From Rhodococcus sp. PAMC28707 (GTDB lineage: Bacteria > Actinomycetota > Actinomycetes > Mycobacteriales > Mycobacteriaceae), in contig NZ_CP039253.1 in assembly GCF_004795915.1 (NCBI RefSeq), positions 620,001 to 684,000 of the forward strand: a DNA stretch of 64,000 bases, in the 5' to 3' direction. The translations under genes were made by a program, and so were the position numbers. The notes beneath the pieces were generated by a model. That model was not told the DNA's origin. It worked only from the letters and a program-made list of their open reading frames with translations, and searched no databases. Position 1 is the stretch's first letter, and each line of letters opens with the position of its first letter. Of the stretch, positions 45,415 through 54,033 are shown in pieces.

Positions 45415-45902
45415 GCAGCATGATCCGACGGGCGAACGAGAACGATGTGGAAGCCATCACCGGGCTCGTGTACGAACTGGCCGACTATGAGAAATCGCTC
45501 GAACACTGCACGGTGAAACCCGAACAGATCGCTGCCGCTCTATTCGGACCAGCACCTTCGGTGTTCGCCCACGTCGCCGAGAACGACGGCGAGGTCGTGG
45601 GAGTGGCTCTGTGGTTCCTGAACTTCTCCACCTGGGATGGCGTCAACGGCATCTATCTCGAAGACCTCTATGTCAAACCCGCATTTCGCGGAGCGGGCCA
45701 TGGCAGAGCACTACTCGCCGCACTGGCCACGGAGTGCATCGAGAAGGGGTACACCCGGCTGAGTTGGTGGGTGCTCGATTGGAACACCCCGTCGATCGGC
45801 TTCTACCGTTCACTCGGCGCTCTCGCTCAGGACGAGTGGACGACGTTCCGGATGACCGGTGATGCACTGGCTGCCCTCGCGAATACGTCCAGCTCGAGCT
45901 AG
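45411..45902 (+). CDS. GNAT-family N-acetyltransferase
   Basis: 163 residues from GTG 45411 (VSSMIRRANENDVEAI), overlapping the phosphatase stop by 4 bp; ATG 45420 is an alternative. Motif A is visible as VKPAFRGAGHGRALLAALA, with YLEDLYV before it and WNTPSIGFYRSLGA after, as in spermidine/diamine acetyltransferase-like GNATs. It uses acetyl-CoA on an amine; the acceptor is not known. Coupled translation with the phosphatase gene suggests a shared process. Confidence 0.88.
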   Translation: MSSMIRRANENDVEAITGLVYELADYEKSLEHCTVKPEQIAAALFGPAPSVFAHVAENDGEVVGVALWFLNFSTWDGVNGIYLEDLYVKPAFRGAGHGRALLAALATECIEKGYTRLSWWVLDWNTPSIGFYRSLGALAQDEWTTFRMTGDALAALANTSSSS

Positions 45903-45944
45903 TAGTCGGGCCGACCTACCGAATGCACAGCCGAGTACGGTCGT

Positions 45945-46367
45945 CTACATTTTTTCGTCGAAGTCCCCGTACTCGGCGGCCATCCATCTCGACGACGGCG
46001 GGCTGAAAAGCAACACCAGGATCGCGATCACTACCAGTCCGAGCAACGCACCGTACAGCGGCTGATGCGAGTCGGTGAGCAGCGACCAGACGACCGGCAA
46101 CAGGAGGAACTGTACGACCAGAGCGATGGCTCGAGCCCAACGCTTACCCGCCACCAGTGCCCCACCCGCAGCTCCGACGGCCAGTCCGACCACTGCGAAC
46201 CATCCGGCGGTTCCGTAGCCGTTCGCGGCGGAATCCTCGACACCGCCGACTGCGCGGACAAGTAGAACTACGGCAACGACCAACGCTACGAGTCCTTGGA
46301 GGGCGACGAGCACCCCGGCGGACCGGAAGGTCGAAGGCGGCACCAGTGGCTGCGAAGGCGTTGACAC
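45945..46367 (-). CDS. Small four-helix membrane protein (Rv3217c type)
   Basis: 140 residues from GTG 46367. Four hydrophobic segments are visible, for example VLVALQGLVALVVAVVLLV, AVVGLAVGAAGGALVA, ALVVQFLLLPVVWSLL and LLGLVVIAILVLLF, with a short charged tail AEYGDFDEKM. No domain is recognised. Its function is unknown. Convergent with the GNAT gene (42 nt) and divergent from the lipid kinase gene (46 nt). Confidence 0.8.
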   Translation of the reverse strand: MSTPSQPLVPPSTFRSAGVLVALQGLVALVVAVVLLVRAVGGVEDSAANGYGTAGWFAVVGLAVGAAGGALVAGKRWARAIALVVQFLLLPVVWSLLTDSHQPLYGALLGLVVIAILVLLFSPPSSRWMAAEYGDFDEKM

Positions 46368-46413
46368 CCGGCCAGCCTAGAACACCGCCGTCGGACCGCT
46401 AGGCTGATGCCCC

Positions 46414-47370
46414 GTGCGCGCGCTTCTGATCGTCAACCCCAATGCGACATCGACCACTCCTGCTGCCCGTGACCTGTTGGCGCACGCGCTGTCGAGCCGC
46501 GTTCGCGTCACGGTCGCCCACACCACGCACCGAGATCACGCGGCCGAATTGGCACGCGAAGCTCGGGAGGACGGTATGGGCCTGGTCATCGTCCACGGTG
46601 GTGACGGCACGGTGAACGAGGTCATCAACGGACTGCTCGGTGTTCCGCTTCCGACGTCGATGCGATCAGTGACGATCGGGGCCATCCCGGCTTTGGCCGT
46701 GGTGCCTGGAGGCAGTGCGAATGTCTTCGCCCGCTCCCTTGGAATCGAACCCGACCCGGTAGCTGCCACCAATCAGCTCATCGAGCTTCTTGCGTCGCGG
46801 TCGAGACGGACGATCGGCCTCGCCCACTGCGACAACCGGTGGTTCACATTCAATGCCGGCCTAGGACTCGATGCCGACGTATGTCGTGCGATCGACGCGA
46901 GCCGCAAGGACGGACGCCCTGTTTCTGCCACTCGCTACGTTCGGTCGGCCGTACGCGAGTTCTTTCGGCACAAGCGTCACGAGCCGATGTTGACAGTCGA
47001 GGTGCCGGGCCACGACCCGATCACCGGCGTGCATTACGCGTTCGTTTCCAATTCGAGTCCGTGGACCTATCTCGATGCCAGGCCGGTTCACACCAATCCC
47101 GGGACCACGTTCGATACCGGACTCGGGTTGTTCGCAATGAGGACGACCAAGGTGGTGCCCAGCCTTCTGGTGTCGCGACAACTTCTATCTGCAGGCGCGG
47201 AACCCAAGTCTCGCAATCTCTTTCGCATCGACGATGTGCCGCGAATCAAGATCACTTCGACCGAACCGATCGGCCTGCAGATGGACGGCGATTATCTCGG
47301 GGAGCGCACCGAGGCCGAATTCTTCGCAACTCCGTCTGCACTGGAAGTCATAGCCCCGCCGTCCGAATGA
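46414..47370 (+). CDS. Diacylglycerol/sphingosine kinase-like lipid kinase
   Basis: 318 residues from GTG 46414 (MRALLIVNPNATS). The DAGK catalytic motif VIVHGGDGTVNEVINGLLG is at about 58-76, followed by VVPGGSANVFARSLGIEPDP, both hallmarks of DgkB/YegS lipid kinases, and an acidic C-terminal strand LQMDGDYLGER. It phosphorylates diacylglycerol or a related lipid at the membrane, recycling glycerolipids. The exact lipid is not determined. Rv3218 occupies the same position. Confidence 0.92.
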   Translation: MRALLIVNPNATSTTPAARDLLAHALSSRVRVTVAHTTHRDHAAELAREAREDGMGLVIVHGGDGTVNEVINGLLGVPLPTSMRSVTIGAIPALAVVPGGSANVFARSLGIEPDPVAATNQLIELLASRSRRTIGLAHCDNRWFTFNAGLGLDADVCRAIDASRKDGRPVSATRYVRSAVREFFRHKRHEPMLTVEVPGHDPITGVHYAFVSNSSPWTYLDARPVHTNPGTTFDTGLGLFAMRTTKVVPSLLVSRQLLSAGAEPKSRNLFRIDDVPRIKITSTEPIGLQMDGDYLGERTEAEFFATPSALEVIAPPSE

Positions 47371-47531
47371 CCCCTGCGCCGACGGGCGGAGCAGGCAGCT
47401 TCACCCTCGCTCGGTCAGACTCGTCCAGCCTGTTTCCAGCCGCGCTTACCACGGCAGCGACAACGGTGTATAGCGAGAATTCGCCGCAAGGGGTACAAAG
47501 GAGCGCAGCAGGCTTGAGGCAGCCTAACAGA

Positions 47532-47545
47532 GTGAGCTTGACCAC
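47532..47545. promoter_or_regulatory. CRP-like site 1 upstream of whiB1
   Basis: GTGAGCTTGACCAC fits the GTGA-n6-TCAC consensus at 7 of 8 defined bases. It is 137 nt before the whiB1 start. Confidence 0.45.
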
Positions 47546-47580
47546 GGTCACGCGGCAATCTATTGACTTCCCCTGAGTTC

Positions 47581-47594
47581 GTGAAAGCATTCAC
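47581..47594. promoter_or_regulatory. CRP-like site 2 upstream of whiB1
   Basis: GTGAAAGCATTCAC is an exact GTGA-n6-TCAC match, flanked by CA on the right as in the classical consensus, 88 nt before the whiB1 start. M. tuberculosis whiB1 is known to have two CRP (Rv3676) sites. Confidence 0.75.
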
Positions 47595-47681
47595 AAGCAA
47601 CAGAGCGGAAACATTGGTTACGCACTCGCGAACATCAATGAAACGGAAAACGGTGCTTCGGCGCCCGGTAAGGAGCAGAGG

Positions 47682-47936
47682 ATGGACTGGCGCCACAACG
47701 CTATTTGTCGCGACGAAGACCCGGAACTATTTTTCCCCGTGGGAAACAGTGGCCCGGCACTCGCACAAATCGCCGATGCCAAAGTCGTCTGCACGCGATG
47801 CCCTGTCACGGCTGATTGCCTTTCATGGGCACTCGAGTCCGGCCAGGATGCGGGCGTGTGGGGCGGCATGAGCGAAGACGAGCGTCGCGCACTCAAGCGT
47901 CGTAATGCTCGCACGCGAGCACGTAGCTCCGTCTGA
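47682..47936 (+). CDS. whiB1: WhiB1 iron-sulfur transcription regulator
   Basis: 84 residues from ATG 47682 with AAGGAGCAGAGG upstream. The [4Fe-4S] ligands are C9, C37, C40 and C46 (CTRCPVTADC), followed by GVWGGMSEDERRALKRR and a basic C-terminus ARTRARSS. Size, start MDWRHNAICRDEDPELFFPV and the sigma-factor turn GVWGG match WhiB1, an essential, NO-sensitive regulator in mycobacteria. It has CRP-like sites upstream and a strong terminator downstream, so it is its own transcription unit. Confidence 0.96.
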   Translation: MDWRHNAICRDEDPELFFPVGNSGPALAQIADAKVVCTRCPVTADCLSWALESGQDAGVWGGMSEDERRALKRRNARTRARSSV

Positions 47937-47963
47937 CGTTCCCAGGAACAAGAGCAGGCAAAA

Positions 47964-47993
47964 ACTCGGTCCATACTCGGACCGAGTTTTTTT
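47964..47993 (+). terminator. Rho-independent terminator after whiB1
   Basis: ACTCGGTCC pairs with GGACCGAGT around a 6-nt loop, preceded by AAAA and followed by seven T, 27 nt after the whiB1 stop. Confidence 0.92.
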
Positions 47994-48010
47994 CTGCGCA
48001 CACTCTCCAA

Positions 48011-49489
48011 TCAGATCCTCGGACCGCGTCTGCCCAATGGCACGCGAAGCGAGGCGTCGGTTCCGCCACCTGTAGCGCGATGCAGCCCCAGCGACCCACC
48101 CAACTCTGCCGAGACGAGCGTCCGCACGATTTGCAGCCCTAGTCCCTCGGACTTCTCGAGGGAGAAACCAGGAGGCAGACCTGGACCGTCGTCGTGGACA
48201 ACGACGTCGAGCCACCGCGCCGATCGGTCGGCCGTGATGCGGACCACTCCATCGGTACTTGCCACGAAACCGTGCTCCATGGCGTTCTGGACCAACTCTG
48301 CGAGCACCATGACCAGCGGCGTTGCACGTTCGGCGGAAAAGACCCCCAGCGCGCCCTCCCGCACCACGCGAACGCGCGGATTGACTGTCGCAATATCCAA
48401 CATGATGGGCACCAACCGGTCGACTATTTCGTCGAGGTCGACTTCCTCGTCCACCGACATCGAGAGCATTTCGTGAACCAGTGCGATCGAGGTCACCCTC
48501 CGCACCGATTCCGACAACGCGGTGCGCGCCTCTTCGTTCTCCAGTCGTCTCGACTGCAGCCGTAACAGCGCAGCGACGGTTTGCAGGTTGTTCTTCACCC
48601 GATGGTGAATCTCGCGAATGGTCGCATCTTTGCTCAGCAGAGCACGATCGCGGCGCTTGACTTCGGTGACGTCGCGGACCAGCACTATTGCACCGACAGA
48701 TTCACCACGCGGTCGGAGTGGAAGGGTTCTGATCAGCACGGTCGCGCCGCGCGCGTCGACTTCCATGCGATGACCTGCATCTCCCGAAGTGGAGGCCGCA
48801 ATGTGGTCGGCCACCTCCTGGGAATCGAACGGGTCGGTGATCAAGGAACGCGTCACCGAGGCAAGATCCCGTCCCGAAAGCTCGGTCGCCAATCCCATAC
48901 GGTGATACGCCGACAGCGCGTTGGGGCTGGCATAGACAACCCGACCATCGGTGTCGAGCCGAATGAAACCGTCACCGGCACGCGGAGACGAGTTCACGTC
49001 GGTTCGTTCGGCCGGCGTCGGAAACGTTCCCTCATTGATCATCCGGCAGAGGTCATCGGCACAATCTCGGTACGCGCTCTCCAGCGCGCTGGGAGGCCGC
49101 TGTTGGGCAGGGTTGATATCGCGAGTGAGAACGGCGATGACGTGATCACCACACCTCACCGGCACGCTTTCGGTACCGGAAGCACCGCCGCGGACGATGT
49201 CGCGGGTGATCAACGAGTCGATCACGGTCGGGTGTTGTAACTCCGACACGATCGACCCCACCATGTCCTCGGTGAAGGCAGTGGAAGCCGTTGTCGGCCT
49301 GCACTGGGCAACGCAGAGCACTTCGGCATCGGGACGATCGGCCGCGTTGCCGGTGCCGACCCACAGCAGCAGATCGGCAAAGGACAGGTCGGCCAGAAGC
49401 TGCCACTCCCCGACCACTCGCTGCAAATGATCGACGGCATCCCCGGGAAGGTCGGTGTGCTCGGCAAGAAGGTCACTGAGAGTCGACAC
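48011..49489 (-). CDS. pdtaS: PdtaS-type sensor histidine kinase (HisKA_2)
   Basis: 492 residues from GTG 49489, with no transmembrane segment, so it is a soluble kinase. A GAF-like domain (about 1-150) precedes a PAS domain (about 170-280, GFIRLDTDGRVVYASPNALS). The dimerisation/phosphoacceptor box REIHHRVKNNLQTVAALLRL at 292-311 and an HWE/HisKA_2-type ATPase (LVQNAMEHGF, DDGPGLPPGFSLEKSEGLGL) follow. PdtaS with the RNA-binding response regulator PdtaR controls transcript termination in mycobacteria; PdtaR is not in this window. Upstream is a biotinyl-domain gene on the same strand, 18 nt away. Confidence 0.94.
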   Translation of the reverse strand: MSTLSDLLAEHTDLPGDAVDHLQRVVGEWQLLADLSFADLLLWVGTGNAADRPDAEVLCVAQCRPTTASTAFTEDMVGSIVSELQHPTVIDSLITRDIVRGGASGTESVPVRCGDHVIAVLTRDINPAQQRPPSALESAYRDCADDLCRMINEGTFPTPAERTDVNSSPRAGDGFIRLDTDGRVVYASPNALSAYHRMGLATELSGRDLASVTRSLITDPFDSQEVADHIAASTSGDAGHRMEVDARGATVLIRTLPLRPRGESVGAIVLVRDVTEVKRRDRALLSKDATIREIHHRVKNNLQTVAALLRLQSRRLENEEARTALSESVRRVTSIALVHEMLSMSVDEEVDLDEIVDRLVPIMLDIATVNPRVRVVREGALGVFSAERATPLVMVLAELVQNAMEHGFVASTDGVVRITADRSARWLDVVVHDDGPGLPPGFSLEKSEGLGLQIVRTLVSAELGGSLGLHRATGGGTDASLRVPLGRRGPRI

Positions 49490-49507
49490 GGTGAACGGCG
49501 ACTGGGC

Positions 49508-49723
49508 TCAGGACACCACTGCGATGAGATCACCTTGTTTGATGACATCACCGACTTTGACGTCGATTTTGGTTACGGTACCCGCGATTTCGGCCAGCAC
49601 CGGAATCTCCATCTTCATCGATTCGAGAACCACGAGAGTGTCGCCGTGAGCGACTGTGTCCCCCTCGGCTACCACGATCTCGAAGACAGTCGACACCATC
49701 TCTGCCCGCACGTCTTCGGCCAT
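49508..49723 (-). CDS. Biotinyl/lipoyl-attachment protein (TB7.3 type)
   Basis: 71 residues from ATG 49723, with GAGAGGGAA upstream. The biotin lysine is in the classic ESMKMEIPV motif, and the protein is only the hammerhead domain with no linked enzyme. It resembles the TB7.3/Rv3221c biotinylated protein, a free biotin carrier probably used by acyl-CoA carboxylases. It precedes the histidine kinase gene by 18 nt, although a functional link is not evident. Confidence 0.93.
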   Translation of the reverse strand: MAEDVRAEMVSTVFEIVVAEGDTVAHGDTLVVLESMKMEIPVLAEIAGTVTKIDVKVGDVIKQGDLIAVVS

Positions 49724-49840
49724 TAATTTCCCTCTCGTTCAGTGATCCGCACCACAAGCACCTCCAACTCATCAGGCACCCGTAGAAGGACAGCCAATCA
49801 CACGTGAAAGACTGTAGTGAACATACGAGAGGAGCTACAC

Positions 49841-49915
49841 ATGGGTAAGCGTGGGCGTAAGAAGCGCAGTCGCAAGAACAACAAGGCAAATCACGGCAAG
49901 CGTCCGAACAGCTGA
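49841..49915 (+). CDS. 50S ribosomal protein bL37, 24 residues
   Basis: A complete tiny gene: ATG 49841, 24 codons and TGA, with GAGAGGAGC as ribosome-binding site. The peptide opens MGKRGRKKRSRKNNKANHGK and ends RPNS, extremely basic and typical of the actinobacterial ribosomal protein bL37 (AURKAIP1/COX24-like). It is followed 20 nt later by a strong terminator, so it is a monocistronic gene. It is easily missed by gene finders. Confidence 0.9.
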   Translation: MGKRGRKKRSRKNNKANHGKRPNS

Positions 49916-49935
49916 CGCTCGGACCGAGAACCGAG

Positions 49936-49972
49936 AAAGGCCAGGGAGCTTGAAACGCTCCCTGGCCTTTTT
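49936..49972 (+). terminator. Rho-independent terminator after bL37 gene
   Basis: AAAGGCCAGGGAGC pairs perfectly with GCTCCCTGGCCTTT across a 7-nt loop, ending in TTTTT. Confidence 0.93.
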
Positions 49973-50006
49973 CCGTTTCTATCGAACCGACTTGGTCCTG
50001 GATGCC

Positions 50007-50309
50007 TCAGTCGGATTCGGTCTGCCGAATCAGGACCGTTCTCCGAATCTCGATGCTGAGGCGCTCGCGCAGACCACTCGGAGCTTGATCTCCACCACAC
50101 TTACGGCTGATCAGATTCTTGACCTTCTCCTCGATACCGTAAGCCGCGAAGCACGACCCGCACTCGTCTATGTGCTTCTGTAGACGCTTCCGACTGGCGT
50201 CGTCGCACTCGTCGTCGAGCATCAGCCATACATCGGCGATCACCGCCGAGCAGTCGAGATTGTCGAACTCGCTTTGCCCCGCATCGTCGGGAGTTGCCTC
50301 GGACGTCAC
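50007..50309 (-). CDS. rshA: RshA/RsrA zinc-binding anti-sigma factor
   Basis: 100 residues from GTG 50309, overlapping the sigH stop (GTGA). The redox zinc motif H46-x3-C50-x2-C53 (HIDECGSC) is present, with an upstream Cys20. Such proteins hold the sigma factor in the reduced state and release it when the thiols oxidise. Overlap with sigH gives balanced synthesis of the pair. It is followed by the terminator and bL37 gene on the opposite strand. Confidence 0.95.
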   Translation of the reverse strand: MTSEATPDDAGQSEFDNLDCSAVIADVWLMLDDECDDASRKRLQKHIDECGSCFAAYGIEEKVKNLISRKCGGDQAPSGLRERLSIEIRRTVLIRQTESD

Positions 50310-51064
50310 TTCGACACCTCCTGCTCGTACGCATCGACCGCGCCGTTGCGGTTGAATCCACGCTCACGGGCCACACCAGCGAGCAGGCCCCTCAGTTGCT
50401 TACGACCACGATGCAAACGCGACATCACCGTTCCGATCGGCGTTCCCATGATCTCGGCGATCTCCTTGTAGGGAAAACCTTCCACGTCTGCGTAATACAC
50501 AGCCATTCGGAAGTCCTCGGGCAGAGACTGTAACGCGGCCTTGATGTCGTCATCGGGAAGTGCGTCCAGCGCTTCCACCTCGGCGGAACGCAAACCGACT
50601 GACGAGTGCTCAGCGGTGGCGGCCAACTGCCAATCGGTGATCTCGTCGGTCGGGTACTGAGCCGGCTGGCGTTGCTTCTTGCGATAAGAGTTGATGTAGG
50701 TATTGGTCAGGATGCGATACAGCCACGCCTTGAGGTTCGTGCCCTCACGGAACGATCTGAACGCCGTGTACGCCTTGACGTACGTTTCTTGAACCAGATC
50801 CTCCGCATCGGCAGGATTGCGGGTCATTCGCAGTGCGGCACCGTACAGCTGATCCAGCATCGGGAGCGCGTCACGTTCGAAACGCTCGGTCAACTCGGTC
50901 GCCGATTCAGCTGTCGCCTGAGCTTTCGGCTCGACTTCCTCCACGCTGATCCCTTCGGTAGCCATGTTCGACCAGGCTACCGCGGGCGAGGGCAGCCCCA
51001 AAACGTAGATCGCTTCGCTACCGACAGGTGTGCGCGAGGGGCGCTCTGTTGTCGAAACCGTCAC
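50306..51064 (-). CDS. sigH: SigH/SigR-type ECF sigma factor
   Basis: 252 residues from GTG 51064 (GGAAGGG upstream); an internal ATG at 50965 gives a 219-residue form closer to the length recalled for mycobacterial SigH. Region 2 reads [20 protein letters not shown] and [20 protein letters not shown], region 4 [20 protein letters not shown] and [20 protein letters not shown]. The factor directs the response to heat, thiol oxidation and protein damage with the overlapping RshA. A SigH-like promoter, GGAAGG-N17-GGTT, lies at 51082-51056 and overlaps the long-form start. Confidence 0.94.
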   Translation of the reverse strand: MTVSTTERPSRTPVGSEAIYVLGLPSPAVAWSNMATEGISVEEVEPKAQATAESATELTERFERDALPMLDQLYGAALRMTRNPADAEDLVQETYVKAYTAFRSFREGTNLKAWLYRILTNTYINSYRKKQRQPAQYPTDEITDWQLAATAEHSSVGLRSAEVEALDALPDDDIKAALQSLPEDFRMAVYYADVEGFPYKEIAEIMGTPIGTVMSRLHRGRKQLRGLLAGVARERGFNRNGAVDAYEQEVSK

Positions 51065-51082
51065 AGCAGATCCCTTCCTTCC
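51056..51082 (-). promoter_or_regulatory. Possible SigH-dependent promoter of sigH
   Basis: On the minus strand GGAAGG (51082-51077) and GGTT (51059-51056) are separated by 17 nt, close to the GGAAYA-N16-20-SGTT pattern of SigH promoters; position 5 is G instead of C or T. Position would support autoregulation of the short form. Confidence 0.35.
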
Positions 51083-51160
51083 CAGCTAGAGATTCTTGCG
51101 TGTTCAACACCGACGCGACGCCACGTGTTCCCTCGAGCCCAGTTCCACCACGACGCCGAT

Positions 51161-51667
51161 ATGGTTGCGCGCATGCGCGGCGCCCCCACTCCTGCCATCA
51201 CGGTGCTGGCCCAGGCGAAAGTGCACCACCGACTGCACAGCTACGAGCACGACCCGAACTCCTCCTCGTACGGGACCGAAGCCGCAGACATTCTGACCGC
51301 GCGACTCGGACTGGCGTGTGGGCAGATTTTGAAGACCCTCGTGGTCGAGTGCGCCGACCGCACGCTCGCGGTTGCAGTACTACCCGTCACCACGACACTG
51401 TCCCTGAAGTCGGCGGCGGCGGCTCTCGGCACTCGTAAAGTGACCATGGCCGATCAGGCTCAGGCAGAGCGATCGACCGGGTACGTGCTCGGCGGGATAT
51501 CACCACTGGGGCAACGGCGGGCGTTGGCCACCATCGTCGACGACTCGGCACTCTCGTGGGACCGGGTGCTGTGTAGTGGAGGTAGGCGCGGACTGGAAAT
51601 CGAGCTCGATCCCCGCGAACTGGTTCGGCTCTGCAAGGCGGTCACGGCTCCCATCGCGACGGAGTGA
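51161..51667 (+). CDS. YbaK/EbsC-type aminoacyl-tRNA deacylase
   Basis: 168 residues from ATG 51161; ATG 51173 is an alternative. The YbaK fold is shown by VHHRLHSYEHDPNSSSYGTE, GQILKTLVVECADRTLAVAV (with the conserved Lys), TRKVTMADQAQAERSTGYVL, GGISPLGQRR and a C-terminal GGRRGLEIELDPREL. These proteins hydrolyse Cys-tRNA(Pro) or similar mischarged tRNAs, a translation quality-control step. It is divergent from sigH and lies 6 nt before aroA, so probably in one transcript with it. Confidence 0.93.
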   Translation: MVARMRGAPTPAITVLAQAKVHHRLHSYEHDPNSSSYGTEAADILTARLGLACGQILKTLVVECADRTLAVAVLPVTTTLSLKSAAAALGTRKVTMADQAQAERSTGYVLGGISPLGQRRALATIVDDSALSWDRVLCSGGRRGLEIELDPRELVRLCKAVTAPIATE

Positions 51668-51673
51668 ACGTCG

Positions 51674-53002
51674 ATGCGCAAAGATGAAGGAGTGAGCACC
51701 TGGACAGCGCCGTCGACCACAGAGCCCGTACATGCAACGGTGATCCTGCCCGGATCCAAGTCGATGACGAACCGAGCACTGATCATTTCTGCTCTTGCGA
51801 CCGGCCCGTCCACGGTGTCGGGAACATTGCGGAGCCGAGACACCGATCTGATGATCGCCGCTCTGCGTGATCTCGGGGTACGGATCGACATCGATGAAGA
51901 CGATCCGACCGAGCTGCACATCATTCCCGGCCCACTCCACGGTTGTTCGATCGAATGTGGTCTCGCCGGAACCGTCATGCGGTTCGTTCCACCGCTCGCC
52001 ACGCTTGCCTACGGTGCAGTCTTCTTCGACGGCGACGAGCAAGCCCGTTCGCGGCCTCTGGATACCATCCTGGGAGCTTTACGGTCGGTGGGCGCACAGG
52101 TGGAGGGTGACTCGCTCCCGTTCAGCGTGACAGGCACTGGGCGCCTGAGTGGCGGCGCCGTCGACATCGACGCATCCGGATCCTCACAGTTCGTGTCCGG
52201 GCTCATGCTGTCCGCCGCAGCATTCGACGACGGCATCACCATTCACCACATTGGCAAACCTGTGCCGTCGATGCCACACATCGAGATGACGGTGCACATG
52301 CTCAGGCAGGCCGGGGTGCGAGTGGAGACCCCCCAGGACAGCGGCGACGCCGATACCTGGCGTGTCCACCCGGGACCGGTTGCCCCGGTGCACTGGGTCA
52401 TCGAACCGGATCTGTCGAACGCGACACCGTTTCTGGCTGCAGCTGCGGTCACCGGCGGTGAAGTGCGCGTACCCCAGTGGCCGGCCGCAACGACGCAACC
52501 GGGCGATGCGATCCGCGAGATCCTTCGGTCCATGGGCGCCGAGGTCGAACTCACCGACGGCACCCTCGTAGTGTCGGGACCGAACGTGCTGCACGGCATC
52601 GATATCGACCTACACGAGGTAGGCGAACTCACCCCGACAGTGGCAGCACTGGCAGCGCTCGCCGATGGACCGTCCTGGCTTCGCGGGATCGCACATCTGC
52701 GCGGCCATGAGACCGATCGACTGAAAGCACTGGCCACCGAAATCGGCAGGCTCGGCGGAAAAGCCGTCGAAACCGCCGACGGTCTCGAGATCACGCCGGC
52801 TCCCCTCGGTTCCGGACTGTGGCACGCATATGCCGATCATCGAATGGCGACGGCCGGCGCAATACTCGGACTCCGCGTACCCGGAGTGCAGGTAGACGAC
52901 ATCGGCACCACGGCAAAGACATTGCCCGGGTTCGAGACCCTCTGGTCCGACATGCTCGCCGGTTCACCCTCGCACCTCGAGACCGACGGGAACATGTCCT
53001 GA
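51674..53002 (+). CDS. aroA: 5-enolpyruvylshikimate-3-phosphate synthase
   Basis: 442 residues from ATG 51674 with GGAG 9 nt upstream; GTG 51692 is too close to its purine tract. Key sequences: the substrate-binding [58 protein letters not shown], the late [17 protein letters not shown] and [13 protein letters not shown]. The enzyme makes EPSP in the shikimate pathway for aromatic amino acids. The LAGTVMRF turn is usually LAGTAMRF in this family, a minor change. Its stop overlaps the putative CTG start of rsgA. Confidence 0.97.
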   Translation: MRKDEGVSTWTAPSTTEPVHATVILPGSKSMTNRALIISALATGPSTVSGTLRSRDTDLMIAALRDLGVRIDIDEDDPTELHIIPGPLHGCSIECGLAGTVMRFVPPLATLAYGAVFFDGDEQARSRPLDTILGALRSVGAQVEGDSLPFSVTGTGRLSGGAVDIDASGSSQFVSGLMLSAAAFDDGITIHHIGKPVPSMPHIEMTVHMLRQAGVRVETPQDSGDADTWRVHPGPVAPVHWVIEPDLSNATPFLAAAAVTGGEVRVPQWPAATTQPGDAIREILRSMGAEVELTDGTLVVSGPNVLHGIDIDLHEVGELTPTVAALAALADGPSWLRGIAHLRGHETDRLKALATEIGRLGGKAVETADGLEITPAPLGSGLWHAYADHRMATAGAILGLRVPGVQVDDIGTTAKTLPGFETLWSDMLAGSPSHLETDGNMS

Positions 53003-53991
53003 CGCCGCGCAGGTACGACGAATCGGACGTACGCATACGTCCAGGAAAGAGCTCGCGACCTCGGACCAAGACCCGGCCCGAACATGCCGATGCCGAATCG
53101 GCCATGGTCGTCGCGGTCGATAGAGGCAGGTGGGGATGCGTTCTGGGAGGTGACCCGAACCGGCCCGTTGTCACCATGCGCGCACGTGAACTGGGCCGGA
53201 CACCGATCGTCGTCGGAGACGACGTCGACATCGTCGGAGATCTGACCGGCAAGGTCGATACCCTCGCTCGTATAGTCCGCGTGGCCGAGCGTCGCACGGT
53301 GCTCCGCCGTACAGCCGACGACACCGATCCCTTCGAACGCGTCGTCGTCGCCAACGCCGAGCAACTACTCATCGTCGCTGCGCTGGCCGATCCGCCGCCG
53401 CGTACCGGCTTCGTCGAGCGTGCACTGGTCGCCGCCTACGTCGGCGGTCTGTCACCGATTCTGTGCCTGACCAAGAGCGACCTCGCGGATCCGACCGAAT
53501 TCACCGCATCTTTCGCCGATTTGGACGTACCTGTGGTTCTCGCCGGCCAAAGCGAGGACCTCACCGAGCTGACGGCCACGTTGCGGGGCAAACTGACCGC
53601 ACTGATCGGGCACTCGGGAGTCGGAAAGTCCACCCTCGTCAATCGACTCGTCCCCGACGCGCATCGCGCCGTCGGCGTCGTATCGGGCGTAGGCAAGGGG
53701 CGGCACACATCGACGCAGTCGGTGGCCTTGCCTTTGCCCAGCGGCGGATGGGTCGTCGACACCCCGGGCATCAGATCCTTCGGCCTCGCGCACATCTCAC
53801 CGCACGACGTCGTGGCTGCCTTCTCCGACCTCGCCGACGCCATCGAGGAGTGCTCACGAGGATGCACCCATCTAGGACCGCCCGCCGATCCCGAATGTGC
53901 CCTCGATGATTTGACCGGCGACGCAGCCCGTCGCGTCCGCGCCGTTCGCGGCCTTCTCGAGGCCGTACGCACGAACGACGCCTGGCAGTAG
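52999..53991 (+). CDS. rsgA: RsgA, circularly permuted ribosome-assembly GTPase
   Basis: About 330 residues if started at CTG 52999, where CTGA overlaps the aroA stop. The N-terminal [20 protein letters not shown] is family-like, but the first in-frame ATG is at 53104 ([11 protein letters not shown]). An ordinary start in the aroA overlap is not seen. Motifs: LTKSDLAD (G4), [18 protein letters not shown] (G1), [10 protein letters not shown] (G3) and the zinc Cys-His segment [18 protein letters not shown], in the permuted order G4-G1-G3 of RsgA. It removes factors from the maturing 30S subunit. Confidence 0.9.
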   Translation: MTPRRYDESDVRIRPGKSSRPRTKTRPEHADAESAMVVAVDRGRWGCVLGGDPNRPVVTMRARELGRTPIVVGDDVDIVGDLTGKVDTLARIVRVAERRTVLRRTADDTDPFERVVVANAEQLLIVAALADPPPRTGFVERALVAAYVGGLSPILCLTKSDLADPTEFTASFADLDVPVVLAGQSEDLTELTATLRGKLTALIGHSGVGKSTLVNRLVPDAHRAVGVVSGVGKGRHTSTQSVALPLPSGGWVVDTPGIRSFGLAHISPHDVVAAFSDLADAIEECSRGCTHLGPPADPECALDDLTGDAARRVRAVRGLLEAVRTNDAWQ

Positions 53992-54033
53992 ATCACCAGA
54001 CGTCGTTCGTGGTTTCGAACCGTAAGTACTACT

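Larger units (their letters stand above)
47371..47681. other. whiB1 upstream region with two CRP-like sites
   Basis: 311 nt without an ORF between the lipid kinase and whiB1. It holds the CRP-like sites at 47532 and 47581 and the AAGGAGCAGAGG ribosome-binding site just before whiB1. Nothing else is recognised. Confidence 0.6.
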
